Source: Vitrella brassicaformis (lineage: Eukaryota; Sar; Vitrellaceae). From it: a DNA stretch of 64,000 nt. Positions 37,702 to 49,925 of this stretch are shown piece by piece. The number at the start of each line of letters is the position of its first letter. The stretch's first letter is position 1. Under the pieces are notes generated by a model that did not search any database, had not been told where the DNA came from, and saw only the letters and a list, made by a program, of their open reading frames with translations. Position numbers and translations under genes: made by a program. The stretch is from the NCBI GenBank assembly GCA_001179505.1, contig CDMY01000223.1, positions 62,001-126,000 of the forward strand. Direction: 5' to 3'.

Positions 37702-38360
37702 TCAACATGAGGTCCGTGCCTCAGTCACCGCCTCCCCGCCAAAAGCCACGACATCATCCAGGCCGTCTTCCTTTCCCACATCAAACACCCACCCCTCACT
37801 CTGCACCCTCACCCATGCATGGCGCAGCTCCTCCCTGCCTCCCACACCCGCATGACCGCGACCGTCAGCCACGTACATGACCAAAGGGTCCAGCTGCAGT
37901 TGCTCGTCTGTACTGTGACGCGGCACACGCAGGTACCTCTCGATGACAGCAAATGCCTTCTCCTTGTGCGGATAATGGCGCAGAAGGATTCCGATCTTGT
38001 GCACAGTGGGAATGACAGCCGAGCTGGTGGCGGACTGCAGGAGGCCCGCCAGCTCGAGCGATGTCAGGATGTGGCCGATGCGATAGAGGGACAGCAGCTT
38101 CATCGCTACCTCCACGGGCACGCACTCACTGTCCCCATTCACAGCCTCTGCTGAGAGCTGCCGATAGGCTGCCATCTCTCCAGCAGCAGCCCGAATGAGG
38201 AAGCGGGCAAAACCGGGCAGATCGACGCTGTTGTTCTCCTTGAGCTGAGCCTGGCAGATGGATGAGGGTGGCGGGTGGCCGTGGCGCGTTGCGATGGCTT
38301 TCAGATCCAACACCAAAACCCGCAGCATGTCACGAATATTCAGAGCGTTGATCTGACACA

Positions 38361-38396
<36 letters not shown>

Positions 38397-39307
38397 CCGT
38401 ATCAAAGAAACAGTATGTGTTCCTCATCCACACCCTTGCACTGACCCAGTTGTGATTGATGGCCATGCAGTCCGTTTCATTGCACACCTGGTGATACCAC
38501 CCGCCAGGCACAAACACAACATCGCCTCCACAGCTCTCAACCTCCACATACGGCGCACGGCTGACATCCGGGAACTTCCTCTTGTCGTAGCTCCTCAGGT
38601 CGGGCACGAGGGATGTCCCTGACGCATCCATGAGCATGTGGGCGTCGTCTGGATCGAAGAAGCGCCACCGTTTCCTGCCAACGATATTGGCTGACCAGCT
38701 GTTGCTTCCCAGCACATCCATATGGATCGGCGTCGTCGTCCCTGCCTTACCTGCATGAGGTGCAGGACCGAAAGCCATATGCGCAAGGCATACTTGTGAG
38801 TTATGTGCTGTGCTCACCCCAGTAGACGAATCGATAGTCCTCAGAAGGCTGCAACCGGTATTTGTTGAGCCAATCGTCAGCAAAGAAGCTCGGCACGGGA
38901 TAGAGAGAAGAAGAGTCGCCCCTGAGCACCTCCTCGACGTAGCGCCAGTCCTTCAGATAGAGCAATGGATCGTCATCAGCCTCGCCGCGGCGCTCCCAGT
39001 AGTCCAGGAAGGCGTGCAGACCCATCTCCTCGCACTCAAACCCATCACCAATTCGACATCTCTCCACAGACACAGGCACATCAGCATGCTCACGCCGAAG
39101 TCGTTGGATGTCAGGCACGCCATCCTTCTGCCACTTTGCAGCCGCCGGCCAACCCTCTGCAAGGCCACGCAGCACCACAGGCACCCGGGGAGCCATGAAC
39201 TTTTGTACGAATGACTCGTAAGTGAGCCGGGATGGGTCGTCGACGACGTGAATCTGACGGGGAGTGCGTTGAGGACGAACGAAAGCGGAGATCTTTTTGG
39301 ACCACAT
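37702..39307 (-). CDS. JMJD4: JmjC-domain 2-oxoglutarate oxygenase, JMJD4-like
   Basis: Three exons (39307-38818, 38750-38446, 38352-37702) join in phase to 481 residues. The N-terminal region LTYESFVQKFMAPRVPVVLRGL is the usual opening of the JmjC domain. The iron-binding facial triad is visible: HMD in TPIHMDVLGSNSWSAN and a later His in CMAINHNW, with FVPGGWYHQVCNETD between. WSANIVGRKRWRFF is typical of JMJD4, the enzyme that hydroxylates a lysine of translation release factor eRF1. The substrate here is inferred from family. The frame stays open for 41 codons upstream of the chosen ATG, but without another ATG. The C-terminal 200 residues are helical and longer than in animals. The stop lies only 151 bp before the downstream RSPH10B start on the same strand. 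Confidence 0.85.
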
Positions 39308-39423
39308 CCCATCAACAAGTGCGTTTACGATGGGAGGGGGAGGCGAATGAGAGTTGACGATGAAGGCGGTGGTCCGCTTGACGTCGGCGTCGGAGCCCGG
39401 TATCAGCCAGTGCACATCAGCGG

Positions 39424-42400
39424 ATGGCAAGAGTCTCCATCTGCCGTCCGCTCATCAGCGGACGGCCAGCGACGTCGACAGGTGATAGTTGGATAGATGA
39501 ATGCTCATGGCCGCGTTCGTGCACGTGTGGCCTTGTTGTTGTTGGTATGCAGGTATGACTTTGACCGGATATACAAGCCCTCGACGGACCTGGAGGTGCT
39601 GTATCAAGATGGTGTGGCGTCGCTTCAGCAGTTTGCACACAAAGGGGAGGTGAGCACATCTTTTCCATCCATCCATCCATCTGTGCCTTGATGCCTGTCA
39701 GCACAACGCTATCATCCTTATCGGCCCGCCGGGGCAGGACAGGGTGATGAGAAAAAAGAAAGACGGCACACACATCCCTCCCTCCGTGCATCGCAATGCT
39801 TGTCCTCTCCTTGCACAGGGATGGTTCGTAGAGGGCCAGGATGGCAGCGAAGGGCCAGGTAAAAAGGCCGTACTGACATTCCTCTATCAGCGTTTCAATT
39901 GCATTCATTCCTCCTTGTTTCCGTCAAGGTTTGTTCCGTCGGTGCCTGCAAGGCCTCATATCCGAATCGCAAACACAACAGACCGACGCACCACTCACCG
40001 TCACACTCACATGGTCCGCCAGCACACCACAACACACAGCGCAATGATGCACGGACACTCCAGATGCCGCCCTCTCTATGGTTCTGTCTGTTAGGTGTGG
40101 TTTCGTTGGCGAGCGCATTGTGGACATTCTGGCGTCTCTCAACACGCAGCGGCCGCAGGGCCGCCTGCAGGTGGTGGAGGATGCGCAGAGGGGCACGGTG
40201 GTGGAGGGCCTAGAGGAATACCTCGTAGACGACCTGGACGCCATCAGCGGAGCATTCGCCAGTAAGCAACGTGGAATAAGAGGTGCTGCATACCATTGCT
40301 CGGCATGTCGTCTGGTGTCAATATTCATTCAACTTATTGCAGATGTCCGTGAGGTGAGTGCGCTGGGGCACTGCAGCCATCACGTGCTGACCATTCACGT
40401 GTACAACCCCTCGGGCACTCGGAGCCAACATGGGTCGCTGCGGTTCGCATCTATAGGAGAGGTCAGTCAGCCAGGCAGGCAGGCAGGCAAAGGGGTTGGC
40501 TTCTTGTAGGGTCTTTGCTCACACAGCCATGCTGTTCTGTCTGTCCTGCAGCAAGGTAGTGGTGCTGAGGAGTTCAGCTCATGTGAGCTTCCTCCGCCGT
40601 ATCTGTATGAGTCCCAGACGCCCCCATGGGCGTGTCTGCTGGCTGTCATCCCCTCCATCGCCCCCGACCTGCCCATCCCGCCCATCCCACTCACACACCC
40701 ACTCACGAGGCTGCTCACAAAATGGTCAGCAAAATCCCACAACACGCGCAAGACTCCAGGGCACATGAGACTGTCTTCCTGCCTTTCTGCCTGCGCGGCG
40801 CCTTCCTCTTCAGTTTCAGCGGCGGTTATCGGACTCTTCTGATCGTGTCGGCCCCTGACAGCCTCGCTCAGCTCCCCCGTAGCGCCCCGCTCCTCCGGGC
40901 GGGTGCAGCCCTCCGTCTCGCATACCGAATGCGAACACACGCCCGCCACCACACCGCCAAGGACCGACGCCCCAAGCCAGCAAAGGAGCAGCCGGCGGTC
41001 CACATGGCTTCGTCGAGCCAGAGCGAGACCGTGCAGCAGACGGACGTGACGTCATGTCTGTCGACCGCATCTGAGGACGTCATGAGTCGAGATGGCGCCA
41101 AGGGGCCGAGGGGGGAGGACGGGAGGGCTATCGGGGGAAGAGGCGAGGGAGAGGCGTCGACGCAGCCGGCTGTCGTCGGTGGGGCTGAGGAGATAGCATC
41201 TGGCCATCGGTTCCTGAGGACGGAGGTGGGGCGTAGATTTCGCGTGGGGACGATTGAGACAGTTTCGCCAAAGAAAGAAGACCGCACACGGCCAGAGCAG
41301 GAGGGGGAGGAGTGCGACAAAGGCGGCCAGCAACCATCGGAAGCGGCCAATCAGACGGCGAGCGACACCCCAGCTCCCGTGCCGCAATACGTGCTGCCCC
41401 CACGGCCGCCATCTGAGTCAAGAACACGTCTCCCTCTCGGCCCTCCCATCCCCAAGAGCCCCAGCTCTCCCGCGCAGGGAGACGCCCTGCTGGCCAGTGT
41501 GCATCGGCTGATCAAGAAGCACGATGCCGCCTACAGCCCCCACCACCAGATACCCCTCACGCCACCCGTCAAGAGCAATGGTGAGGACCAGCCCATTGGG
41601 CCCAAGCCCAGGAGCCGGCTGTCGCTGCCGGTCGCCAGGGGAGTGGATTTCACTGCACATGAGGAGCAAGGTGGAAAGGAGACATGGCCAGTGGTGGACA
41701 ACGGCGGCCCTGTGAAGCTGCAACAGGGGACCCCTTCCATCCCACTCACTCCCCCCACCCTGCGCGACGGTCGACGCTTCTCCTCTCCCCCTCTCCCTGA
41801 CGAGGCGGCCCATGGTGCCCAGGAGCCACCGATGTTTGCTCAGCACGGTGCCCTCCTGCCAAGCATGCCCGCTTTCACCTATTCTGGTGGTGATGGCGGG
41901 ACAGCAGGGGCGTATGCACGGCTGGTAGAAGCTGCTACTGCAAAGGGGCCCAAGGGGGATGAGGGCGGGTCGGAGAGGGCGGTAGAGGACGTGCTGCCCA
42001 AGGGCGCCCGGCTCCTGCGGGCGGCATCGGCTGACGGGTAAGTGCTGGCCTCATCTGTTCATGTGTCGATAGCAATTGTATCCGTGTCATTGTTTCATTG
42101 TATGTGTGTGTCAGTCGTCGGTCTCTGCCCCGCACGTATGCCGACTTCCAGAGGAGCAGCCCAGTGGCGTCTCAGGCCTCATCCACACCGCCCAAGGACG
42201 CACCAAGAGCACTTCCCAGACCCAAGACAGCTGCCCCACCCAAGTACACCAAAAAGCCTGCCTGCCACGTTCCATCACCCGATTGCTCTCCTTTGTCTGC
42301 GTGCAGGGCTGTGGTGTCTCCGAAGGTGACGCCCTTCGTGCCTCCTGGGTGGCATGTGCGGAGCACGGAGGGACGGACAGGGCCGCCATCGTGGTGACAC

Positions 42401-44900
42401 AGACAGCAAAGGATAAAAGGTGATGGCATTGCGTCCTTGTGTTGGTTTGTGCAGCGCTTCGAGTGTAGTGGATGAGCTGCCCAAGCGTCGCGCGAGCGTG
42501 GGAGGGAACGACGCCGCCAAACGGAGTGCGTCCATCGGACCTGTGGGCGTAAGGCAAACACATCACCGTCGCATCACCGCCGGTACTGCGATCTTCATCT
42601 GTTTGTGTGTGGCTATCAGTTGCCGCCGCCCAAGGACACCAAGGCGGATCTGAAGGCCCAGCTGGCCAAGGCACACAAGGAGTTGAAGGAGTTTCATACG
42701 TACAAGGAGGCCATGGAGGCCACACTCACAAGAACCAACACACAGGTGACTTCTTCACAGACGCGACGCGACCCTCCACACATGATCACTCGTCTGTCTG
42801 CCTGCCTGTCTGTCTGTCTGTCTGTCTCCCTCATATGCAGCTGAAGGCCACCCGGCAGAGTCTGCAGGCAGTGCAGAAGCAGGTAGGCTGACGAGCGATG
42901 GCAGCTGTCAAATCAGTTTGCCCCGAACGCATTCACGTGCCCTGGCCTCTCTGTCAGGTGCATGAGAAGGGCATCGCAGTTCGCCGGCTGACCAAGGGCA
43001 TCCAGGACAGAGACAAACACATGGCCGCACTCAAACTGGAGGTCAGGGGAACAAAACCAATCACGCTCCTTCCCTTGGCCAACGAGGGTCCTTCTGTCTC
43101 GTGTGTATGGGTGCAGTTGGAAGAGAATCTCGTTCTCCAACAGAAGATAGAGCGAGCGGTCAGCCGACAGCAGGCACAGAAGCTGCTCACGCCATGACTT
43201 GTATCCTCTACTCTCTCCCATGAAGGCCCAAGCTGAGATAGGGACCCTCCGTCGCGAGAAGGATGCCCAGATACGGCAGCTTCGCGAGCACCTGGCATCC
43301 CAGGGCCAAGACGTAGCGGAGAGGGAGGCCGCACTCGAGGTGCCCCGCGCACAAAGGGCAACCAGGAGAGGCACTGTGGCCACCGCCGGTTCTTGTCATT
43401 TTTGTTGGTGCAGGGTGAGCATGCGTCTCGGCAGGAGATGGTCGTGTCGATGACGGTGCAGATCGACCGACTTCAGAAACAAAACCAACAGCTCATGGTG
43501 AGACGAATGGAAGAGCCGCCTACAGGAGGGGCATTGCTGATCTCTTCATGCGCCCATTCTGCCCTGTAGGCCGCTCTCCACATCCGAGAGCAACAGCTCA
43601 AGTAAGCATACTAGATGGCCCATCAGTACAATGATGGAATGCGCATTTCTGTTACTTCAGTTGGCAGCAGACGATGTCTCAGTATCTGCACGACCAGGTA
43701 CATGCCCTCAAGACGGGCCAGCCAGCCCCACCATCCCCTGCATTCCCGGCACCGCCATCGCTCCATGGCTTGCCCTCACACTCCAAACTTCCAATCGCCT
43801 CTCTGCTCGACGTAAGACCAGAACAATCCACAAAGGATACGGCATCTTAGTGTCTCCTGTACGGCTTTCAGGTGGACCAAGAGTTGTCGGGTATAGCTGC
43901 GCCTGTCGACCCCACGCTTTCCCACTCCCACTACTCCCGTCACAGCACTCCCGCGGGCCGTCGGGCGTCCCTCCCAGCCAGCCGCAGACCAGCAGTCGCC
44001 AAAGTGCCCCTGCCACCAGCAGGGCCCAGCAATCTCATCCCATCAGCAGCCGCCCGCCGATCGGTCACTCCATCTGCTGCTGCATCCAAGAGAGCCATTC
44101 CTCCGGCAGCAGCCAAGGCCAAAGGGGCAGCGGGGAAGGCCACGGCGGCCGCTCGATCCAAATCTGTCGGTCCAGCTGCGCGGCGAGCTGCGTTGAGGGC
44201 GGGAGGGATGCGGCCGGCTTTGCCGAGGGACATTCCGGTGCAGGTGCTGGTGCCTCCAGTGCGGCAGATGGGGCCATCCGTAGAGGCGCCATCCCACCAA
44301 GACGAACGAGCGGAGAGTGCCGAAGCGGCTGGAGCAGAGCGAGAGGATTACCTGGCAGCAGATCAGCCTGTTGCTGCCCTCCCCCCTTCTGCGGCGAGTG
44401 TGATCGAGGCGCATCCCCTCGTCCCACCAATTGTCGTCGGCTCGGGCACCACGAACATCAGCGGCGCAACACAAGCCAGCGCCACCCAGACGACCGGCGC
44501 CAACACGCCCCAGGCCGCCGCCCCGTCTCTGCCACCAGTCCCTCACGGCCAGCCTTGCCCTGTAGCTCTTGCAGTGGATCGGTCCGCAAGTCCCCCACCC
44601 CTTTTGTTTCAGCGAGTGGACACCTACACCCAGCCGCGGATGGAGGTGAGGCTCACGCCACGAGGGCCGCCCAGAGAGAATGACGAGGGGAACGGGAGGG
44701 AGGGTGGGTCGGCTCGCGACCTTGCGCGTGAGATGCCCGACTCAGGGGGATCTCCGCTGTCTGAGCGGCGGGCCATGCGGAAGAGGGAGATGGCCATGGC
44801 GGCAGCACAGAGGGCTGCTGGTGGGGAGCTGAGTGAGGCGGGAGGGAAGGACAATGGCGAGGCGTATCGCACCAGAGATGTCGAGGACATGGCGCTCTGA
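39424..44900 (+). CDS. Kinesin-like protein with a degenerate (probably non-catalytic) motor domain
   Basis: The order of segments follows a kinesin motor, but nucleotide motifs are lost. ARVSICRPLI and YDFDRIYKPSTDLEVLYQDG fit the N-terminal strands. At the P-loop position the sequence is AIILIGPPGQDRG, without the GK[ST] needed for ATP. LQVVEDAQRGTVVEGLEE fits the central strands, GHCSHHVLTIHV stands where switch I (NxxSSRSH) should be, and FASIGE stands for DLAGSE. PLTRLLTK and YRTLLIVSAP then LRAGAALRLAYR fit the last helices. A long Pro/Ser-rich region (40950-42540), coiled coils (42620-43690: KAQLAKAHKELKEF, EIGTLRREKDAQIRQLRE) and an Ala/Pro-rich tail follow. The start is uncertain (39424, or 39497 read-through). 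The head-to-head gap to JMJD4 is 116 bp. Confidence 0.65.
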
Positions 44901-45071
44901 TGCATGCTCGTGACTGATGAATCAATGCGTGATGAATCAATGCGTTTGCGTGAACCGTAGAGACGGATTGCAATTGACGGATTGTTTCCCTTTTGCTCCG
45001 CATGCAACGTAAATCTCCACACTCTAAGCTCGCGTCAGGCGGAGGAGGAAGGGAAAGGAGAGGAAGGCGCG

Positions 45072-48000
45072 ATGGCCTCCGACGAAAACCTCTGGCAGCC
45101 GACAGAGCGGCGCAGGCATGATTCATCATTGACTCTCTATCTTCTGGTGTCGGCCCCCCACTCGCTGCTGGTGGCCTCTACACCATCTTGTGCTTGAGAT
45201 CCAACAACGGTGAGCGCATCACACGGTCAATGACGCGACCCTACAGACAGCCACTGCTTGTGCTCTGTCGTCTGTGCCGTGTTTGACTCAGATCCGTCGC
45301 TTGTCGCATCTTCTCCTTCGTCTCTCAGGAGAGCTCAAGGCCAGTGCGAGGGCGATGAGTGCGCTGAGGGCGAGCAGAGCGTCCTCCTGTCGGTCTCTGG
45401 CTGCCGATGCATCGACGAGACCTGTCAAGAGGTGGAGCTTCTGAGCGGCGAATTCGAGCGCTACTGCCGCGTCGAGAAGGAGGACTGTTACGTGGACGGC
45501 TGCACATGCCAGGGGCCGATCTTCGGCCAGTACATCGATGCGTGCGGCTTGACAGCCTTGACTGGGCCAATCGGTGCGGCGGATGAAGCAGAGGAGCTGG
45601 ACCATCCGACTGTCTTGTTCTCGTTGACCGGCTGTCCATGCATCGAGAGGAGCTGCCAGAAGGAAGGCCTCGACATCCCCGGTCTGGAGCGATTCTGCAT
45701 GGTTCGACAGGAGGACTGCAACAAGGGTCCATGCAAGTGCATAGGGCCCACGCTTGGCCAGTACTACGACGCGTGCGTCGAGGGTGGCATCGAGCAGGTA
45801 TTAACCAACGGCGGCTGCCGGTGCATCGACGAGTGCCGGAAGCGGTCGTCAGACGATAAACCCACGTGCCGGATCCATCCAAAAGAGCATTGTGAGGACC
45901 AGTCGGAGAGTGGCTTGTACACATTGCCCGAATGCGACAGTCCCGCGTGGGAGTACCAGCTGAGGCCGCCCACCTTCTGTGCGGGAGTGGCAGAGCGCCT
46001 CAGCGGCACAAGGAAGGCACACTGGACGCATCTCGTGTATATGAACGCGGTGAGAGTTGCCAGAGAGATGCGCGCGCTCCCTCCCTCCCACGTGTTCATG
46101 TGTGTCTGTGCGGTCGTCATCAGGACAATAAGTTGGAGAGCTATGCCATGAGTGACTTGAAGAAGATGCTTCAGATCCCCGAGGGCGACATCAACCTGCT
46201 TGTGCTCGTCGACCGCGCCGACCCTGAAGTCGAGGACTCATCCCACCGGGCGATTCACGATATGGTCATCTGTCCAAATGCCACTCCCGGAGAGGTCACT
46301 GCCAGAGACGTATGCATGCACACGCGCCCAGGCATCTCACATCGACCGATAGACGAGCATGAATACCTTGTCCCTTCTGTATTTGGGTGGCGTCGGTTTG
46401 TTCAGGCAAGGCAGCAGTTTTCCGGGGCATATGAGCTGCTGATGATCGGCGATCCATACGAAAACGAGAACAGCACCAGCCGGCGCCGCTGGCTTCTCAA
46501 GAGGGACTTAGGCGAAATCAATATGGACGAGGGGCAAGTGCTCCGGGTGAGTGACACGACAAGCCGTCAACACGTGCCCGTTCCTTCTGCATGTGTGTGT
46601 GGTGTATGCAGGAGTTTATTGTGGGAAGCTTGAAGGATTTTCCCGCAGAGCACTACGCCCTCACTTTTTGGGATCATGGCGTCGGCCGGAAAGGGTGGAC
46701 TACCGCGGACAAAAAGAAATGCATGTATCAAGAAGCATGGGTGGACCGTGTGTGTGCAGTTTCGGCGGCGATTCTAGCCATGGTAACTGGGATTCGCTGA
46801 TGAGCCTCTGGGATCTAGAGACGAACATCAGAGTAAGCAACATAGACCATTTTACGCCATGGATCTTTCTTTCCTCTTACATCGAGCTTGTCTTGTCTTG
46901 TCTTGTTTCGTTATCCCAGGAAGGCGTTAAGGACGCGGGCATGCCTGACGACTTCCGCTTCGACCTGCTGTCATTCGACGCATGCCTGATGGCATCGTAC
47001 GAAGTCACAACGGCCCTCGCATCGCAAGGACACTTCTTTCTCAGTCGGTGAATAGCACCCATATCATTCACAGACAGTTAGTCAGAATCATGTCTGTTTT
47101 CAATACCAATCATGGCCCTCCTTCTCTTCTGCCTGTTCGCATGCAGGCAGCGAGACCCTTATCAGCGGCACTGGCTGGGACTGGAAGTCGCTGAGACCCA
47201 CACAGCCGAACGGCCAAGCGACTCCTCCGTTGGAGTACGTCAAAAAGATCGCCCTAGCGACGATGGACTACTACGTGCGCAACGAACGCCTCATGAATCT
47301 CGCCATTGTGGACCTCTACAAGATCCTTGAGTTCCGCCAAGCCTTTTCCCAACGCCAGAAGACGCTGACCAAACGCCTGCACGATTGCGTCGATACGAAG
47401 GAGGTCGATCGCATCCGGACGGCTTACCAGAGGGCCGACGACAGCCTGCGAGGCCGCCAGGCGTCGCTATTTAGCGGGGAGATAGTGAATCCGGTGGACA
47501 TGGGTATGCTGCTGCAGTATCTGGAGGCCGAGGTGGAGCGGGTGATGCCTGCCGACGAGCTCGATTCTTTCTCTTTCAAGGTACACGAAGTAGAGTTAGT
47601 GTAGAATGCATGGGTGAATGGACAAATGTGTTCTCAGGACGCCATCAAGAAGTACACCGAGAGCATCGTCTACTTCAATGGCTCGGACAACTTCGGCAAC
47701 ATCCCCCTGACCGGTGAGGGAGTGGGGATATGGGTAGGTTCATGAAGCAAGCTGCAGTGTAGATTGTCATTCATGTCTCGTGTTTGTCAGGTTTGCACGC
47801 TGATTTGACTCTGGAAGAGCCGGTCACTTCCCGCTTGCTTGAGGCAGATGAGCATTCCACCAGCGAGGCGCCGGCATCTGATGCTCGCCAGCTGCAGGAC
47901 GACGACGCCAAATGGGGAGCAAACATCGTAAGACACCACCACGTGCACTGGACAGGAAGCGAGAGCACGTTCTGATTTGCTCTTCTTTGTACCTCGCTTC

Positions 48001-49435
48001 ACAGACCGACGACCCGAACTGGCAGAAGACCGGCACGCCGACTGACCTGAGGGTCCTCCTCGAGCCCATCCGCGACACCAAGCGCGTAGTGTGCCGTGCT
48101 ACAGTGGGCCCACCAGAGGCTCAGCCTACGTTCGAAATCATCAATACCACCCTCTATCTCATGACTCCGCCACGCTATCGGATCGAGATCTTCAGGAACA
48201 CAACCAGTGGGGCAGCCTCATACACGGTTAGGCCAAGAGAATGAAAAGACCTTCCTATGCAGGGGCTGAATGAGTGCGTCGTTGTCTCGCTTCAGGCGCT
48301 AAAAGCAATCATGATCCAGCCCAGATCCGAGGGCGCCAGGTTCCGCAAGGCCTTTGTGGTGACGGCGGAGGAGTCGCTTGAGACCGAGGAGATTCGGGAG
48401 GAGGAGGGCGCTCATCCTGTAGACCGCGTGGCGGCCGAATGGGAGGGCGAGGGGTGGATCCTCCATCAGAACATCTGGAAGGGCATCCGGGCCTCCCTGA
48501 CACGGCACGACTGCGACATCACACCTGGGATCAAAGGATGTCCCGCAGGATTCGCCCGAGTAGTGCCCCCACGATCGAGTCCGGCCATCAATGAAGGCAC
48601 CGACCGCACCTTTACCCGCCGGTGTGTGTGGCTGACTGCGCTGGCGCCTCCTCAAAGACAGGGCGCGACTCGACGACCCCTGCAGATCCCCGCCCGCCTC
48701 TATCGGAGTTTCCTCGACTTCATGCGCGTGAAGGACGCTCGTAACGCCACTTTGGTGATTGACTACGATGCCAAGAGTCCCGACAAGAGCCGCCTGTCTC
48801 TCTTTGCTGCCAATCGCTTTGGCGTTGAGGCGGAGGTGTCTTCGCGTGATTGGGGGCTGATCGAGCCGCTGCACACGTACGTCAATCTCACCGAGGTGGA
48901 GGGGCCGGGTCGATACGACATGGCCGGCAACGGGGGCCTGCAGCGGGGTCTGCCGTCATGCGCGGCATTCATGTAAGCGGAGGGAGGGGGGGAGGGAGAG
49001 AGAGGCAGATGCACAACACAAGTGCACACATCGCTGCAGGTGGGGCTCTGATTCTGAAGCGACGCATCCTGAGGCCGACGAGATCGAGGTGTTGCAATGG
49101 CCGCCCACGGGCAGGGAGACGACTGAGGGTCAGTCAGACAGACAGACAGACAGATGAACAAGTGGCTGCATGCGGTTGTTCATCTGTGCATGTGGTCGTC
49201 AGGGCGTGTGCTGGGCATCACAGCCGAGGAGCAGCTGGCCAATCCAAGGATGGTCGGTGCGTTCGCGGCCGTCTCCCCGGCCAACGCTCGATGCGAAGAG
49301 TTCGAGAAAGCCCCGGCTATGTATTGCAAGATATGCGACACACTGTCGGAGCTGGACGAGTGTGAGAAAGAGGAGGGCCTATTTGGGTGTGAGGGCATCT
49401 GTGCACACAAATGTGACGGGAAGCCGTGTGCGTGA
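45072..49435 (+). CDS. Clostripain-like cysteine peptidase (family C11) with Cys-rich N-terminal repeats
   Basis: This is a multi-exon gene. A hydrophobic N-terminus (LTLYLLVSAPHSLLVA) probably serves as signal or anchor, though the first exon junction is uncertain. Two full and one partial Cys-rich modules follow (45405-45890), each of the form GCxCI..C...G.ERxCxVxxEDC...CxCxGPxxGQYxDAC. The peptidase part starts near 46124 (SDLKKMLQIPEGDINLLVLVD). The catalytic His lies in ALTFWDHGVGRKG and the catalytic Cys in FDLLSFDACLMASYEV, both typical of clan CD family C11. NFGNIPLTGEGVGIW and later segments fit the family core. C11 enzymes usually cleave after Arg. A C-terminal Cys-rich patch (CKICDTLSELDECEKEEG) ends the protein. 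Secretion or lysosomal-type location is inferred. Splicing between 46550 and 47200 is my reading. Confidence 0.75.
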
Positions 49436-49925
49436 GTGCGTCTCTGTAGCTGTGTGGCGAAGCGAGCGGTCCCCATCGGCACTCACGCAAAGCAACCGCT
49501 GCTGAGAGAGTGCCTTCTTCGGCGAAGGCGACCGTCTGAACCGCCATTCTTCGTCACCGCGTTATGGTGCGTTATTTTTCGCGGTTGTGCTCCATCATTT
49601 AAATGAGAGAAGAGGTGTGTCGTGTGTGGTGTGTCGTGGGCGGTTGTGCCGCGTTTAAGTGAAGAGGTGCCATGTGCTATATCGCCGATCGCGTGTTGTG
49701 TGTGTGGTATTATCGCATCTCATTATGTTTTGGCTGCCGCAGAAGAGCCGTTGGTTGCCACGTGACTTTGTTTTCATCCATCCATACATGAATGCATTTG
49801 TGCGTGTGCATGTCATGGACACACAAGGGTCTCAGAAAAGCAATCATCTGTCTGTCTCTCTCTGGACAATACCGGGATCAGTGTACACGCAACCCACACG
49901 CACCGTCAGTCGCCCGCTCATTCAC
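49436..49925. other. Convergent spacer
   Basis: This is the 3' flank of two converging genes. It has scattered TG-rich words and no coding signal. Confidence 0.6.
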
